Positions 1 to 9,098 of a DNA stretch of 42,547 bases are shown here, in pieces. The DNA comes from CALAED01 sp937891035 (GTDB lineage Bacteria; Actinomycetota; Actinomycetes; Streptosporangiales; Streptosporangiaceae), in the NCBI GenBank assembly GCA_035642125.1, contig DASQSZ010000423.1, positions 1 to 42,547 of the forward strand, given 5' to 3'. The notes under the pieces are model-generated. The model had not been told where the DNA came from and made no database searches. It worked only from the letters and a program-made list of their open reading frames with translations. Position 1 is the stretch's first letter; each line of letters opens with the position of its first letter. A program made the position numbers and the translations under genes.

Positions 1-258
1 GCCGAGCCACAACAGGTAGCCGGCGCCGGCCATGCGCAGCGCGTCGAAGGCGAGCTGTGAGGCCGCGAGTACCGCGGTGAGCCCGGCGGCGCTCGCCGCC
101 GCCCACACCAGGCATCCCGTGGCGACGCCGACCCCGGCGAGATAACCGACGCGCCGCCCGCTGCTCACGGTCGTACGGAGCACGAGCACCGTATCGAGGC
201 CGGGCGTGATCGTCATGAGGGCGGCAACGACGGCAAAAGTGAGCGCGGCGGTCAGCAC
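1..258 (-). CDS. LysE/RhtB family exporter, N-terminal part
   Basis: This is the first 86 codons of a gene that runs off the left edge. The GTG start at 258 has an AAGGA site 7 nt upstream; the nearby ATG in another frame stops after four codons. The protein opens with a hydrophobic helix followed by MTITPGLDTVLVLR, the N-terminal signature of LysE/RhtB exporters. A polar stretch (TVSSGRRVGYLAG) and a second and third hydrophobic segment follow. The family exports amino acids or related small molecules through the inner membrane with about six helices. The substrate cannot be told from this part. It is divergent from the glycosylase gene at 343, with a short shared promoter region between them. 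Confidence 0.8.
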   Translation of the reverse strand, partial: MLTAALTFAVVAALMTITPGLDTVLVLRTTVSSGRRVGYLAGVGVATGCLVWAAASAAGLTAVLAASQLAFDALRMAGAGYLLWLG

Positions 259-342
259 TGCGACATCCTTTCATCGCAGTAAATGTCGGGATGGGAGACG
301 TCCTAGGGTGGGCGGGACGCCACGTTGACAGCGGAGTGTGAT

Positions 343-927
343 GTGACGCAGCAGCGGCCGGACCGGGCCGACCTCGAGGCGGCCCGCGGCCGGGCCATCG
401 GGGACGTGCTGCCCACGGCGGGGCGGCCGCTCGCGGTGCTGCTGTGCGGGATCAATCCCAGCCTGTACTCGGGGGCGACCGGCCATCACTTCGCCAGGCC
501 GGGCAACCGGTTCTGGCCGGCGCTCCACCGCTCCGGTTTCACCGACCGCCTGCTCGCCCCGCATGAGCAGCACCTGCTGCCTTCGTACGGGCTCGGCATC
601 ACCAACCTCGTCGACCGGGCCACGGCACGCGCGGACGAGCTGACCGAGGCCGAGCTGCGTGCCGGCGGCGAGCGCCTCGCCGCGTTGGTGGCCCGCGTCT
701 CGCCCCGGTACGTCGCGGTGGCAGGGGTCACGGCCTACCGGATCGCGTTCGGCAGCCGGCGCACGAGCATCGGACCGCAGCCGGGCACGCTCGGCCCGGC
801 CGGGCTGTGGGTGCTGCCGAACCCCAGCGGCCTCAACGCGTCGTGGACTCTCGCCAAGATCGTGGAGGAGTTCGCGCGGCTGCGTGCCGCGATCTTGGCT
901 TCCGCGGCGCGTCAGGACGGCGCCTGA
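343..927 (+). CDS. mug: Mug-type G/U mismatch-specific DNA glycosylase
   Basis: The 194-residue product removes uracil or thymine mispaired with guanine, starting base-excision repair. The family signatures are present: GINPSLYSGATGHHFARPGN near residue 40 (active-site loop with the NP pair) and NPSGLNAS near the C-terminus (the motif that intercalates into DNA). Length matches the family. I choose GTG at 343 because GGAG lies 6 nt upstream at 333-336; a TTG at 325 in the same frame has no comparable site. It is divergent from the LysE gene. The sortase gene converges on it with about 30 nt between stops. Confidence 0.88.
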   Translation: MTQQRPDRADLEAARGRAIGDVLPTAGRPLAVLLCGINPSLYSGATGHHFARPGNRFWPALHRSGFTDRLLAPHEQHLLPSYGLGITNLVDRATARADELTEAELRAGGERLAALVARVSPRYVAVAGVTAYRIAFGSRRTSIGPQPGTLGPAGLWVLPNPSGLNASWTLAKIVEEFARLRAAILASAARQDGA

Positions 928-957
928 GCCGTCGGCCGGGGCGGGTTGAGGGGCCGG

Positions 958-1605
958 CTAGGCGCGCCGGGCGACCAGATGGCCGTAGGCGATGACGTTG
1001 TCGATGTAATGGCCGGTGCGCCGGTCGAAGCCGCCGCCGCAGGTGATGAGCCGTAGTCCGGAAAAGCCGATGTCGCCGTACACTTTCTTGGTGGGGAACG
1101 CGTCCTTCGGCACCTGCTGGATCGCGTCGAGCACGAAGGTGGCCACCGAGCCGTCCTTGCGGGTGACCGCGACCTTGTCGCCCTTGCGCAGCTCCTTGAG
1201 CCGATAGAAGACCGCGTGTTCGCCGTGCGCGTCCACGTGGCCGGCGATGACGGCGGGGCCCTTCTCGCCCGGCGTCGGCCCGAGGCGGTACCAGCCGGTC
1301 AGGTTGGGCTGGGACAGCGGCGGCTCTTGGATGGTGCCGTCGCGCTTGAGGCCCAGCGTCGAGATGGGGGCGTGCACACCGATCTTCGGGATGTCCAGCC
1401 TGACCGGCAGCGAACGGCCGAGCGTCTTCGCCTGCTGCCCGCCGGCCGCCGTGGCGGGGGCGCTCGCCTTCGGCCGTGACGTACTCGAGGTCGTGGGCGA
1501 GGTCTTGTCGCCGCACCCGGCGAGCCCGGACGCGCCGAGACCGACGATCACCAGGGCACCGGCGACCGCACGCGACCGCCGACGCCCTGGGCGGGGGACG
1601 TTCAT
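958..1605 (-). CDS. Class E/F-like sortase, lipoprotein-type
   Basis: This 215-residue transpeptidase would cut a surface protein at its sorting signal and attach it at the cell envelope. The N-terminus is basic and hydrophobic and ends in a lipobox-like LAGC with Cys31, so it may be lipid-anchored. A Ser/Thr/Pro/Ala linker follows, then a sortase beta-barrel with catalytic His123 (AGHVD), Cys189 (LITCGGGFD) and Arg195 or Arg196. The sequence type fits the class E/F-like sortases of actinomycetes. Its start is 2 nt past the stop of the upstream gene (1608-2267), so the two are co-transcribed. That gene encodes the likely substrate. Confidence 0.86.
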   Translation of the reverse strand: MNVPRPGRRRSRAVAGALVIVGLGASGLAGCGDKTSPTTSSTSRPKASAPATAAGGQQAKTLGRSLPVRLDIPKIGVHAPISTLGLKRDGTIQEPPLSQPNLTGWYRLGPTPGEKGPAVIAGHVDAHGEHAVFYRLKELRKGDKVAVTRKDGSVATFVLDAIQQVPKDAFPTKKVYGDIGFSGLRLITCGGGFDRRTGHYIDNVIAYGHLVARRA

Positions 1606-1607
1606 CG

Positions 1608-2267
1608 TCAGGCGTCCTCGTGGGCCTGCCGGCGCCGGTAGGCCACGGTGAGCGCGGTCGCCGCGACGAGGGTGGCACCGCCGGTAAGCGCCAGTACGAA
1701 ACCGTCGCCGCCCAGGCTGGTCCCGTCGCCGGTCTGCACACCGCCCACCGGCACGACGCCGGTCTGGCCGCGGTGCTTCGTCGTCTTTTGGCCCGGCGCC
1801 GCCGAGAACGTGACCGAGCCGACGTTCTCGCAGGTGACGACCACGTGGTACGTCTTGGTCGCGGACAGGTTGGACTTCGTCACCGCGCTGCCCCGGTGCC
1901 GCTGGTCACCGATCTCCGCAAGGGCCAGCGGCCCGCTGAACAGCCCGTCGACGTCCTCTACGGTCGGCACGGTCGGGCAGCCCGTGGTGCTCAGCGTCAG
2001 CGTGTCGCCGGGCGAGAACATGTTCGGCGTGATGTCGGCGTCGAAGTTCGGCGCCGGCTCGGATACGGTCGGCGTCGCCGTCGGCGTGCCGGTAGGGGTG
2101 GAGGTGGGCGTCTCGGACGGCTGGCCGCTCGGGTCGCCGCTCGGCTCCGGCACCGCTGTCGAGGTCGCGCCGGGCAGGGCCGCGTCCGCGGCGAAAACGG
2201 GTGTGGCTCCGGCCAGCACCACTACTCCGGCGGCCGTCATCGTGGCCGCTAGACGACTGATGCGCAT
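1608..2267 (-). CDS. Secreted surface protein, likely sortase substrate
   Basis: The 219-residue product has a clear signal peptide (residues 1 to about 27, cut after VFAA) and a Pro/Thr/Ser-rich stalk (about 35-72). A beta-type domain (about 75-160) carries Cys97 and Cys146, which could form a disulfide. Near the end is LALTG (192-196), then a hydrophobic segment and an Arg-rich tail (RRRQ). This order matches a cell-wall sorting signal of the LAxTG kind known for class E sortases. The motif sits in a hydrophobic run, so a plain membrane anchor is also possible. AAGGAG precedes the ATG. The domain's function is unknown to me. Confidence 0.72.
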   Translation of the reverse strand: MRISRLAATMTAAGVVVLAGATPVFAADAALPGATSTAVPEPSGDPSGQPSETPTSTPTGTPTATPTVSEPAPNFDADITPNMFSPGDTLTLSTTGCPTVPTVEDVDGLFSGPLALAEIGDQRHRGSAVTKSNLSATKTYHVVVTCENVGSVTFSAAPGQKTTKHRGQTGVVPVGGVQTGDGTSLGGDGFVLALTGGATLVAATALTVAYRRRQAHEDA

Positions 2268-2425
2268 GCTGCTCCTTAGGAATGGAGAGTTCCCCGACGT
2301 CCCCCGGTTTGGTGCGCTTGAGGCAAATGGGAACTTCGGTAGTGAGACGCGCTTTCACCCGAAATCGAGTACGCCGATCGCCGGGTGAACCGTCAGTGGC
2401 CTCATCCGGCCAGCATGCGTCGCCC

Positions 2426-3016
2426 TTACCAGGACACGGCGGGCGGAAGCTCCGCGGTGGCGGCCGCGGGCCAGTCGAGCGGAGCGCCGAGCGGCATCAG
2501 CTCGGCCATCTGTTCACGGAACCACGGCGACGCCTCTGGGTGGCGGCTGAGCTCAACGCATTCCTCCCACGTTCGCCACTCGGCGGACGCCACCTCCGCC
2601 GGGTCGAGCCGCGGCGCCCCCGCCGCTCGGCCTCGTACGACTGGACACCATTCGTTCTCCATCACGCCGTTGTCCATCGTCGCGCGATAGGCGAAGCGCG
2701 GCAGCACCAGCGTCAGGTCCTCCACCGCCGGCACGCCGAGCTCGGTGCGGATCCGGCGCCGGACGGCGTCGCGCAGGCTCTCGCCCGGCGCTGGGTGCCC
2801 GCAGCAGCTGTTCGTCAGCACGGACGGGAACGTGGTCTTCGCCGCCGCCCGCCGGGTGATCAGGACCCGGCCGGCGTCGTCGACCAGGTAACTGGAGAAG
2901 GCGAGATGCAGCGGCGTCTCGCGATGATGACTGGCCAGTTTGGGCGCCGTGCCGAGAGCTTCGCCGCCGGGCCCGAGCAGCACTATCTTCTCGGTGTCCT
3001 GTGTCACCTCGGTCAT
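2426..3016 (-). CDS. idi: Isopentenyl-diphosphate delta-isomerase, type I
   Basis: Interconverts isopentenyl and dimethylallyl diphosphate in isoprenoid synthesis. The 196-residue Nudix-fold protein shows the type I signatures: LHLAFSSYLVD near the start, TNSCCGHPAPGE with the catalytic Cys, and the Glu-containing ENEWCPV. Typical bacterial length is about 180-200. I use ATG 3016 because GGGGAGA lies 5 nt upstream; an in-frame start at 3085 would add 23 residues outside the conserved domain. It is divergent from dxs at 3211, so both MEP-pathway genes share the 194-nt gap and may be co-controlled. Confidence 0.93.
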   Translation of the reverse strand: MTEVTQDTEKIVLLGPGGEALGTAPKLASHHRETPLHLAFSSYLVDDAGRVLITRRAAAKTTFPSVLTNSCCGHPAPGESLRDAVRRRIRTELGVPAVEDLTLVLPRFAYRATMDNGVMENEWCPVVRGRAAGAPRLDPAEVASAEWRTWEECVELSRHPEASPWFREQMAELMPLGAPLDWPAAATAELPPAVSW

Positions 3017-3210
3017 CCGAATCTCCCCTGATTGCCCTGGTCTGGCCTGGTTCCCCCGTAGAAAGTTCCCACGGATGGCAACCACCCATGCAAGAGATGG
3101 TGCCCGCTCCCGATTAAACTCGCCCCATCAACCAAACGGGGAACGATCCCAACTCCGGGAAGCTACGAACTGCACCAACTCCATGCCGAGTCGCCGTGCG
3201 AGGAGCGGAA

Positions 3211-5106
3211 ATGGGCGTGCTAGAGGCCATCGACAACCCCGACGACCTGAAGCGACTGGACTCCACGCGACTCCCTCAGCTGGCGGTGGAGATCCGCGAC
3301 TTCCTCGTTGAGGCGGTGTCCAAGACCGGCGGTCATCTCGGTCCCAACCTGGGCGTGGTCGAGCTGACGATCGCGCTGCATCGCGTCTTCGACTCGCCGC
3401 GCGACAAGATCCTGTTTGACACCGGGCACCAGGCGTACGTCCACAAGCTGCTGACCGGCCGGCATGACTTCACCGACCTCAAGCTGCGCGACGGTCTTTC
3501 CGGCTACCCGAGCCAGGCCGAGTCCGAGCACGACATCATCGAAAACTCCCACGCCTCCACCGCGCTTTCGTACGCCGACGGGCTGGCGAAGGCCTACGAG
3601 TTGCGCGGCGAGGATCGAGCCGTGGTGGCCGTGGTGGGCGACGGCGCGCTCACCGGCGGCATGTGCTGGGAGGCGCTCAACAACATCGCCGGCAGCGCCC
3701 GGCCGGTGATCATCGTCGTCAACGACAACGGCCGTTCCTACTCGCCGACCATCGGCGGCCTGGCCAGTCACCTGGCCGGTCTGCGCATGACCAACGGGTA
3801 TGAGCACGCGCTCGAGCTCATCAAGCGGACGGTGCCGCGCACGCCCGTCGTCGGCTCGGTGGTCTACGAGACGTTGCACGGCATCAAGAAGGGCCTCAAG
3901 GACGTCCTGCAGCCGCAGGCGATGTTCGAAGATCTCGGCCTGAAGTACGTCGGCCCGATCGACGGCCATGACGAGCAGGCGGTCGAGCACGCCCTGCGCA
4001 AGGCCCGCGGGTTCGGCCACCCGGTGATCGTGCACTGCATAACCCACAAGGGGTTCGGCTACCCGCCGGCCGAAAACGACGAGGAGGAGCAGTACCACTC
4101 GCCCGGGCCCTACGACCCGGCCACGGGCGTGCAGCGGCCCAAGGGCCGGATCTGGACCAATGTGTTCTCCGAGGAACTCGTCGACATCGGCGCGGAGCGA
4201 CCCGATGTCGTGGCGATCACCGCGGCCATGCTGCACCCGACCGGTCTCGCCGACTTCGCCCGGCACTATCCGGACCGTACGTACGACGTCGGCATCGCCG
4301 AACAGCACGCGGTCACCTCGGCCGCCGGGCTCGCCCTGGGGGGCATGCACCCGGTGGTGGCGATCTACGCCACGTTCCTCAACCGCGCCTTCGACCAGAC
4401 GCTGATGGACGTGGCACTGCACAAGCTGCCGGTGACTTTTGTCCTGGATCGTGCCGGCATCACCGGCAACGACGGGCCGAGCCACAACGGCATGTGGGAT
4501 CTGTCGATCCTGCAGGTCGTACCGGGGCTGCGGATCGCCGTGCCACGCGACGGCGCCCGGCTGCGCGAGTTGCTGCGCGAGGCCGTCGCCGTCGACGATG
4601 GGCCGACCGTGCTGCGCTTCCCCAAGGGCGCCGTCGCCCCCGACCTGGCGGCGATCGACACGGTCGCCGGTATGGACGTGCTGGCGCGTACGGGTGAGCC
4701 GGACGTCCTGATCGTGGCGGTCGGCGCGATGGCGGGCACCTGCGCCGAGGTGGCCGACCGGCTGGCCGACCAGGGCATCGGGGTCACCCTGATCGACCCG
4801 CGATGGGTCAAGCCGCTGCCCGCCGGGCTGGCCGAGCTGGCCGCCCGCCACCGGCTGGTCGCGGTCGTCGAGGACAACGGCCGGGTGGGCGCGGTCGGCG
4901 ACGCGGTCGGCCGCTTGCTGCGCGACTCGTGTGTGGACGGCACGCCGGTGCGCTCGTTCGGCATCCCGCAGGAGTTCCTCGGCCACGCCAAGCGGGACAT
5001 GATCTTGTCGGACATCGGCCTGACGCCGCAGGACCTGGCCCGCGACATCACCGAGGCCGTGGCCAGGGTCACCAGCGAGGTCGAACAGCACCAGCCGGCG
5101 GAGTAA
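3211..5106 (+). CDS. dxs: 1-deoxy-D-xylulose-5-phosphate synthase
   Basis: Condenses pyruvate and glyceraldehyde 3-phosphate, the first committed step of the MEP isoprenoid pathway, using thiamine diphosphate. The 631-residue length is typical. Visible motifs are GGHLGPNLGVVELT near residue 40, DTGHQAYVHKLLTGR near 72, the TPP site GDGALTGGM at about 143, GIAEQHAVTSAAGLA in the central transketolase domain, and GNDGPSHNGMWDLS near 415. ATG 3211 has AGGAG 5 nt upstream; an in-frame start 15 nt earlier lacks support. The neighbour idi is divergent. Actinomycetes often carry more than one dxs, so this need not be the only copy. Confidence 0.95.
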   Translation: MGVLEAIDNPDDLKRLDSTRLPQLAVEIRDFLVEAVSKTGGHLGPNLGVVELTIALHRVFDSPRDKILFDTGHQAYVHKLLTGRHDFTDLKLRDGLSGYPSQAESEHDIIENSHASTALSYADGLAKAYELRGEDRAVVAVVGDGALTGGMCWEALNNIAGSARPVIIVVNDNGRSYSPTIGGLASHLAGLRMTNGYEHALELIKRTVPRTPVVGSVVYETLHGIKKGLKDVLQPQAMFEDLGLKYVGPIDGHDEQAVEHALRKARGFGHPVIVHCITHKGFGYPPAENDEEEQYHSPGPYDPATGVQRPKGRIWTNVFSEELVDIGAERPDVVAITAAMLHPTGLADFARHYPDRTYDVGIAEQHAVTSAAGLALGGMHPVVAIYATFLNRAFDQTLMDVALHKLPVTFVLDRAGITGNDGPSHNGMWDLSILQVVPGLRIAVPRDGARLRELLREAVAVDDGPTVLRFPKGAVAPDLAAIDTVAGMDVLARTGEPDVLIVAVGAMAGTCAEVADRLADQGIGVTLIDPRWVKPLPAGLAELAARHRLVAVVEDNGRVGAVGDAVGRLLRDSCVDGTPVRSFGIPQEFLGHAKRDMILSDIGLTPQDLARDITEAVARVTSEVEQHQPAE

Positions 5107-5174
5107 ATCGCGGCAAGCCCGATAATCCGGTAGCGCTTCCGCTGGGGCGGTGTTTCGATCCGCGACCTGAGGTG

Positions 5175-5205
5175 ATCTCTCCCGTGACGGGAACATGGGA
5201 GAGAT
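5175..5205 (+). promoter_or_regulatory. Hairpin that sequesters the permease ribosome site
   Basis: ATCTCTCCC at 5175-5183 and GGGAGAGAT at 5197-5205 form a perfect 9-bp stem with a 13-nt loop. The right arm contains GGGAGAG, the only good Shine-Dalgarno site for the permease ATG at 5211. If the stem folds, ribosome binding is blocked. This is seen directly; control of translation (by temperature, ligand or translation of the upstream gene) is inference. I do not recognise a known riboswitch class here. Confidence 0.55.
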
Positions 5206-5210
5206 TCGGA

Positions 5211-6698
5211 ATGAGCCTGTTTCGCACCAAGCCGGTGGAGCATTCGATCCGCGACACACAGGACGTGTCGCAAAGCGGGCACCGGTTGCGCAAAGAGCTG
5301 TCGGCGCTCGACCTGACGGTGTTCGGGGTCGGTGTGATCGTCGGCACCGGCATCTTCGTGCTCACCGGACAGGTCGCCAGGGAGAACGCCGGCCCCGCCG
5401 TGGCGCTGTCGTTCGTCGCGGCCGCCGTCGTCTGCGGACTCGCCGCGTTGTGCTATGCGGAACTGTCCTCCACCGTCCCCGTCGCCGGCTCCGCTTATAC
5501 GTTCTCCTACGCCACGATCGGCGTGTTCCCGGCGTGGATCATCGGCTGGGACCTCATCCTCGAACTGGCGCTCGGCGCGGCCGTGGTCGCCGTGGGCTGG
5601 TCGGGATACGCCCAGTCGCTGCTCGACAGCATGGGCCTCCATCTGCCGTCGTCGATCGCGGGGGAGAACGCCACGTTCAACATCCCGGCGATGCTGATCG
5701 TGCTGGTGGTGACCGCCCTGCTCGTGCTGGGCATCAAGCTCTCCTCCCGGGTCAACGCGATCATCGTCACCATCAAGGTCGCGGTGGTCCTGCTGGTGAT
5801 CGTGGCCGGGCTTTTCTTCATCAAGGCGGCCAACTACAGCCCGTTCATCCCGCCGCAGCAGTCGGGTCCTGAGGTGGCGGGCGGCCAGGCACCGCTGATC
5901 CAGGTGCTGTTCGGCATCACTCCGGTGAACTTCGGCTGGCTGGGGGTGTTCGCGGCGGCCGCGATCGTCTTCTTCGCCTTCATCGGCTTCGACATCGTCG
6001 CGACGGCGGCCGAGGAGACCCGCCGGCCGCAGCGCGACCTGCCGATCGGGATCATCGGCTCGCTCGCCATCTGCACCACGTTGTACGTGGCCGTCTCGCT
6101 CGTCGTCGTCGGGATGCAGAACTACAGATCGCTGAGCACCGAGGCGCCGCTGGCCGACGCCTTCAAGGCGGTCGGGCACCCGGCGTTCGCGACGATCGTC
6201 AGCGTGGGCGCCCTGTCCGGTCTCACCACGGTGGTGCTCATCCTCGTCCTCGGGCAGACCCGTGTCTTCTTCGCGATGGCCCGGGACCGCCTCATGCCGC
6301 CGTGGCTGTCGGCGGTCCATCCGCGGTTCGGCACCCCCTACCGCATCACGATCATCCTGGGCGTGATCGTGTCGATCGCGGCCGCGCTGATCCCGCTGTC
6401 CGCGCTGGCCGAACTGGTCAACATCGGCACCCTGTTCGCGTTCGTCGTGGTGTCCATCGCCGTGATCGTGCTGCGCCGGACCCGCCCCGACCTGCCCAGA
6501 TCCTTCCGCACCCCGCTGGTGCCGGTGATCCCGGTGCTGTCGGTGCTCGCCTCGCTCTACCTGATGCTCAACCTGCCGGTGGATACTTGGGTGCGGTTCG
6601 GGGTCTGGATGCTGGTCGGCGCCGTCTTCTTTTTCACCTACGGCCGCCGCCGCAGCCAGCTCGCCGCCGCGACGCCTCCGGTCATCCGCACCGATTGA
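5211..6698 (+). CDS. APC-family (cationic) amino-acid permease
   Basis: A 495-residue membrane protein of the amino acid-polyamine-organocation superfamily. The N-terminal consensus GVGVIVGTGIFVLTGQVA lies in helix 1, followed by GPAVALSFVAAAVVCGLAALCYAEL, which is typical of the CAT branch (YfnA/YhdG-like). About 12 hydrophobic segments can be traced, with FFAFIGFDIVATAAEETRRP in the middle as in CAT transporters. It likely imports an amino acid by proton or solute coupling. The start at 5211 follows GGGAGAG by 7 nt, within a hairpin described separately. It lies 104 nt after dxs and may be read from the same or its own promoter. The C-terminus is short, with few residues after the last helix. 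Confidence 0.88.
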   Translation: MSLFRTKPVEHSIRDTQDVSQSGHRLRKELSALDLTVFGVGVIVGTGIFVLTGQVARENAGPAVALSFVAAAVVCGLAALCYAELSSTVPVAGSAYTFSYATIGVFPAWIIGWDLILELALGAAVVAVGWSGYAQSLLDSMGLHLPSSIAGENATFNIPAMLIVLVVTALLVLGIKLSSRVNAIIVTIKVAVVLLVIVAGLFFIKAANYSPFIPPQQSGPEVAGGQAPLIQVLFGITPVNFGWLGVFAAAAIVFFAFIGFDIVATAAEETRRPQRDLPIGIIGSLAICTTLYVAVSLVVVGMQNYRSLSTEAPLADAFKAVGHPAFATIVSVGALSGLTTVVLILVLGQTRVFFAMARDRLMPPWLSAVHPRFGTPYRITIILGVIVSIAAALIPLSALAELVNIGTLFAFVVVSIAVIVLRRTRPDLPRSFRTPLVPVIPVLSVLASLYLMLNLPVDTWVRFGVWMLVGAVFFFTYGRRRSQLAAATPPVIRTD

Positions 6699-6717
6699 CT
6701 TATAAGCCCGCAAAGAC

Positions 6718-7058
6718 ATGAGCTGGCCCGCCTACATCGCGAACGCCCGGGCTCAGCTTCGCTGCCCGACCGTGCTGCTCGTGATCAGCCCGGATCCGAA
6801 GGTGGCCAGAAGGCGGGCCAGCCGATCGAGCTGGGCCACCCAGGCATGGTGTTGACACCACTGGTCCTGGGCCCGGATGAAGTCCCAGTGATTCCAGACG
6901 CTCATTCGGAGTCGCCGGAGCTGGCGGTGGTCTCGGCGGCGGTCCACGGCGCTGGCCCCAAGGGGGCCAAGACCTTCGCCGCGCTCCTGGACCAGCTGGC
7001 GACCATCGAGCCTGAACAGCGCGCAGGATACATTGACGAGGTGCTGCCGGGTGCGAGC
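6718..7058 (+). pseudogene. Remnant of a Rpn/PD-(D/E)XK-like hypothetical protein
   Basis: Two reading frames together spell one damaged protein. Frame one begins at ATG 6718 with SWPAYIANARAQLRCPTVLLV and reads to about 6795, then drifts into a stop at 6853. Frame two picks up with AGQPIELGHPGMVLTPLVLG and continues through ELAVVSAAVHG, FAALLDQLATIEPEQR and YIDEVLPG to about 7058. One missing base near 6793-6800 explains the switch. This order resembles the central and C-terminal part of hypothetical proteins common in Streptomyces and relatives, which I associate with Rpn/nuclease-like families. The N-terminal third is missing. The family call is from memory; the frameshift is directly visible. 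Confidence 0.6.
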
Positions 7059-7093
7059 TCGACGGGGACGCCCGGGCGGGGGCCGACATCAAG

Positions 7094-7124
7094 GTATCGG
7101 AAAACGATACTGGAGATCGTATCG
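7094..7124. promoter_or_regulatory. Operator-like triple GTATCG repeat
   Basis: GTATCG (7094-7099), its reverse complement CGATAC (7105-7110) and GTATCG again (7119-7124) form two nested inverted repeats with spacers of 5 and 8 nt. The site ends 22 nt upstream of the ferredoxin reductase start, where a repressor such as a TetR- or MarR-type protein could act. No regulator gene is adjacent, so the binding protein is unknown. Confidence 0.45.
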
Positions 7125-7146
7125 AATTCGGCGTGCGTTGGGCAGA

Positions 7147-8499
<1,353 letters not shown>

Positions 8500-8599
8500 C
8501 CCGCGGCGGCGGACCGGCGTCCCGTGGTCTCGGGGGAATGGACCCGCGATGTGTAGGGCGCCCGCGAGGGGGTGACGACCTCGTTACTCGCGCGCTACC

Positions 8600-8989
8600 G
8601 TGCGTCACGTGACGAATGGTACGGAGCGCGGCGGTTTGGAGCTGCTGGGATTTCCTCCGTCCGAGCGGCTGCCGCAATTGCGGTGGATCGGGCCGAACTA
8701 CGCCGCTGTACTCGTCCACGACCTGACCAGCGGGCTGCTGCGTCAGGACCCGGGGACACAAGTCATGGGGGTGCGCTGCGACGACGAGCCCGTCGTGCGC
8801 ACGTCCGACGACGCCGCAGGGATGATCCATGGGCTGGACGTCTCGTTCGCCCTCCAGGTGTACGTGCGCGACGGCCGCGGCCGGCTCTGGCGGCTGCGCG
8901 GGCGCTGGACGTACGTCGGCCGTGATCTCGGCACCGCCGCGGCCTCCCTGACGCACTACTGGGAACTATTCGACCTCGAAGGCGGCTGA
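8600..8989 (+). CDS. Hypothetical protein, about 129 residues
   Basis: I do not recognise this protein. It is soluble, with no signal peptide or membrane segment, and has an even mix of strands and charges. It includes YAAVLVHDLTSGLLRQDPG near the middle and a C-terminal WRLRGRWTYVGRD followed by THYWELFDLEGG. Aromatic residues are frequent and codon use fits its neighbours, which supports a real gene. The GTG at 8600 or the GTG at 8609 could be the start; neither has a clear ribosome site. It is about 100 nt after the ferredoxin reductase and about 110 nt before the acyl-CoA synthetase, with a weak GGGCG/CGCCC hairpin at 9004-9017 after it. Confidence 0.6.
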   Translation: MRHVTNGTERGGLELLGFPPSERLPQLRWIGPNYAAVLVHDLTSGLLRQDPGTQVMGVRCDDEPVVRTSDDAAGMIHGLDVSFALQVYVRDGRGRLWRLRGRWTYVGRDLGTAAASLTHYWELFDLEGG

Positions 8990-9098
8990 GTGGACTGCTC
9001 ACAGGGCGGCATCGCCCATGATCGGAAAGTCAGAAGTCCTTGATCCTCGCTTTGCCGCGCCGATAGCCTGACGCGGTCGGGGAGGAGGCGGGGTTCAG

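Noticed and set aside
3220..5259. Long open frame antisense to dxs; similar ones at 4365-6719, 6700-8328, 9531-10994 and 31746-33929
   Set aside because: They mirror strong coding frames in high-GC DNA, have Arg/Gly/His-rich composition and no recognisable motif.
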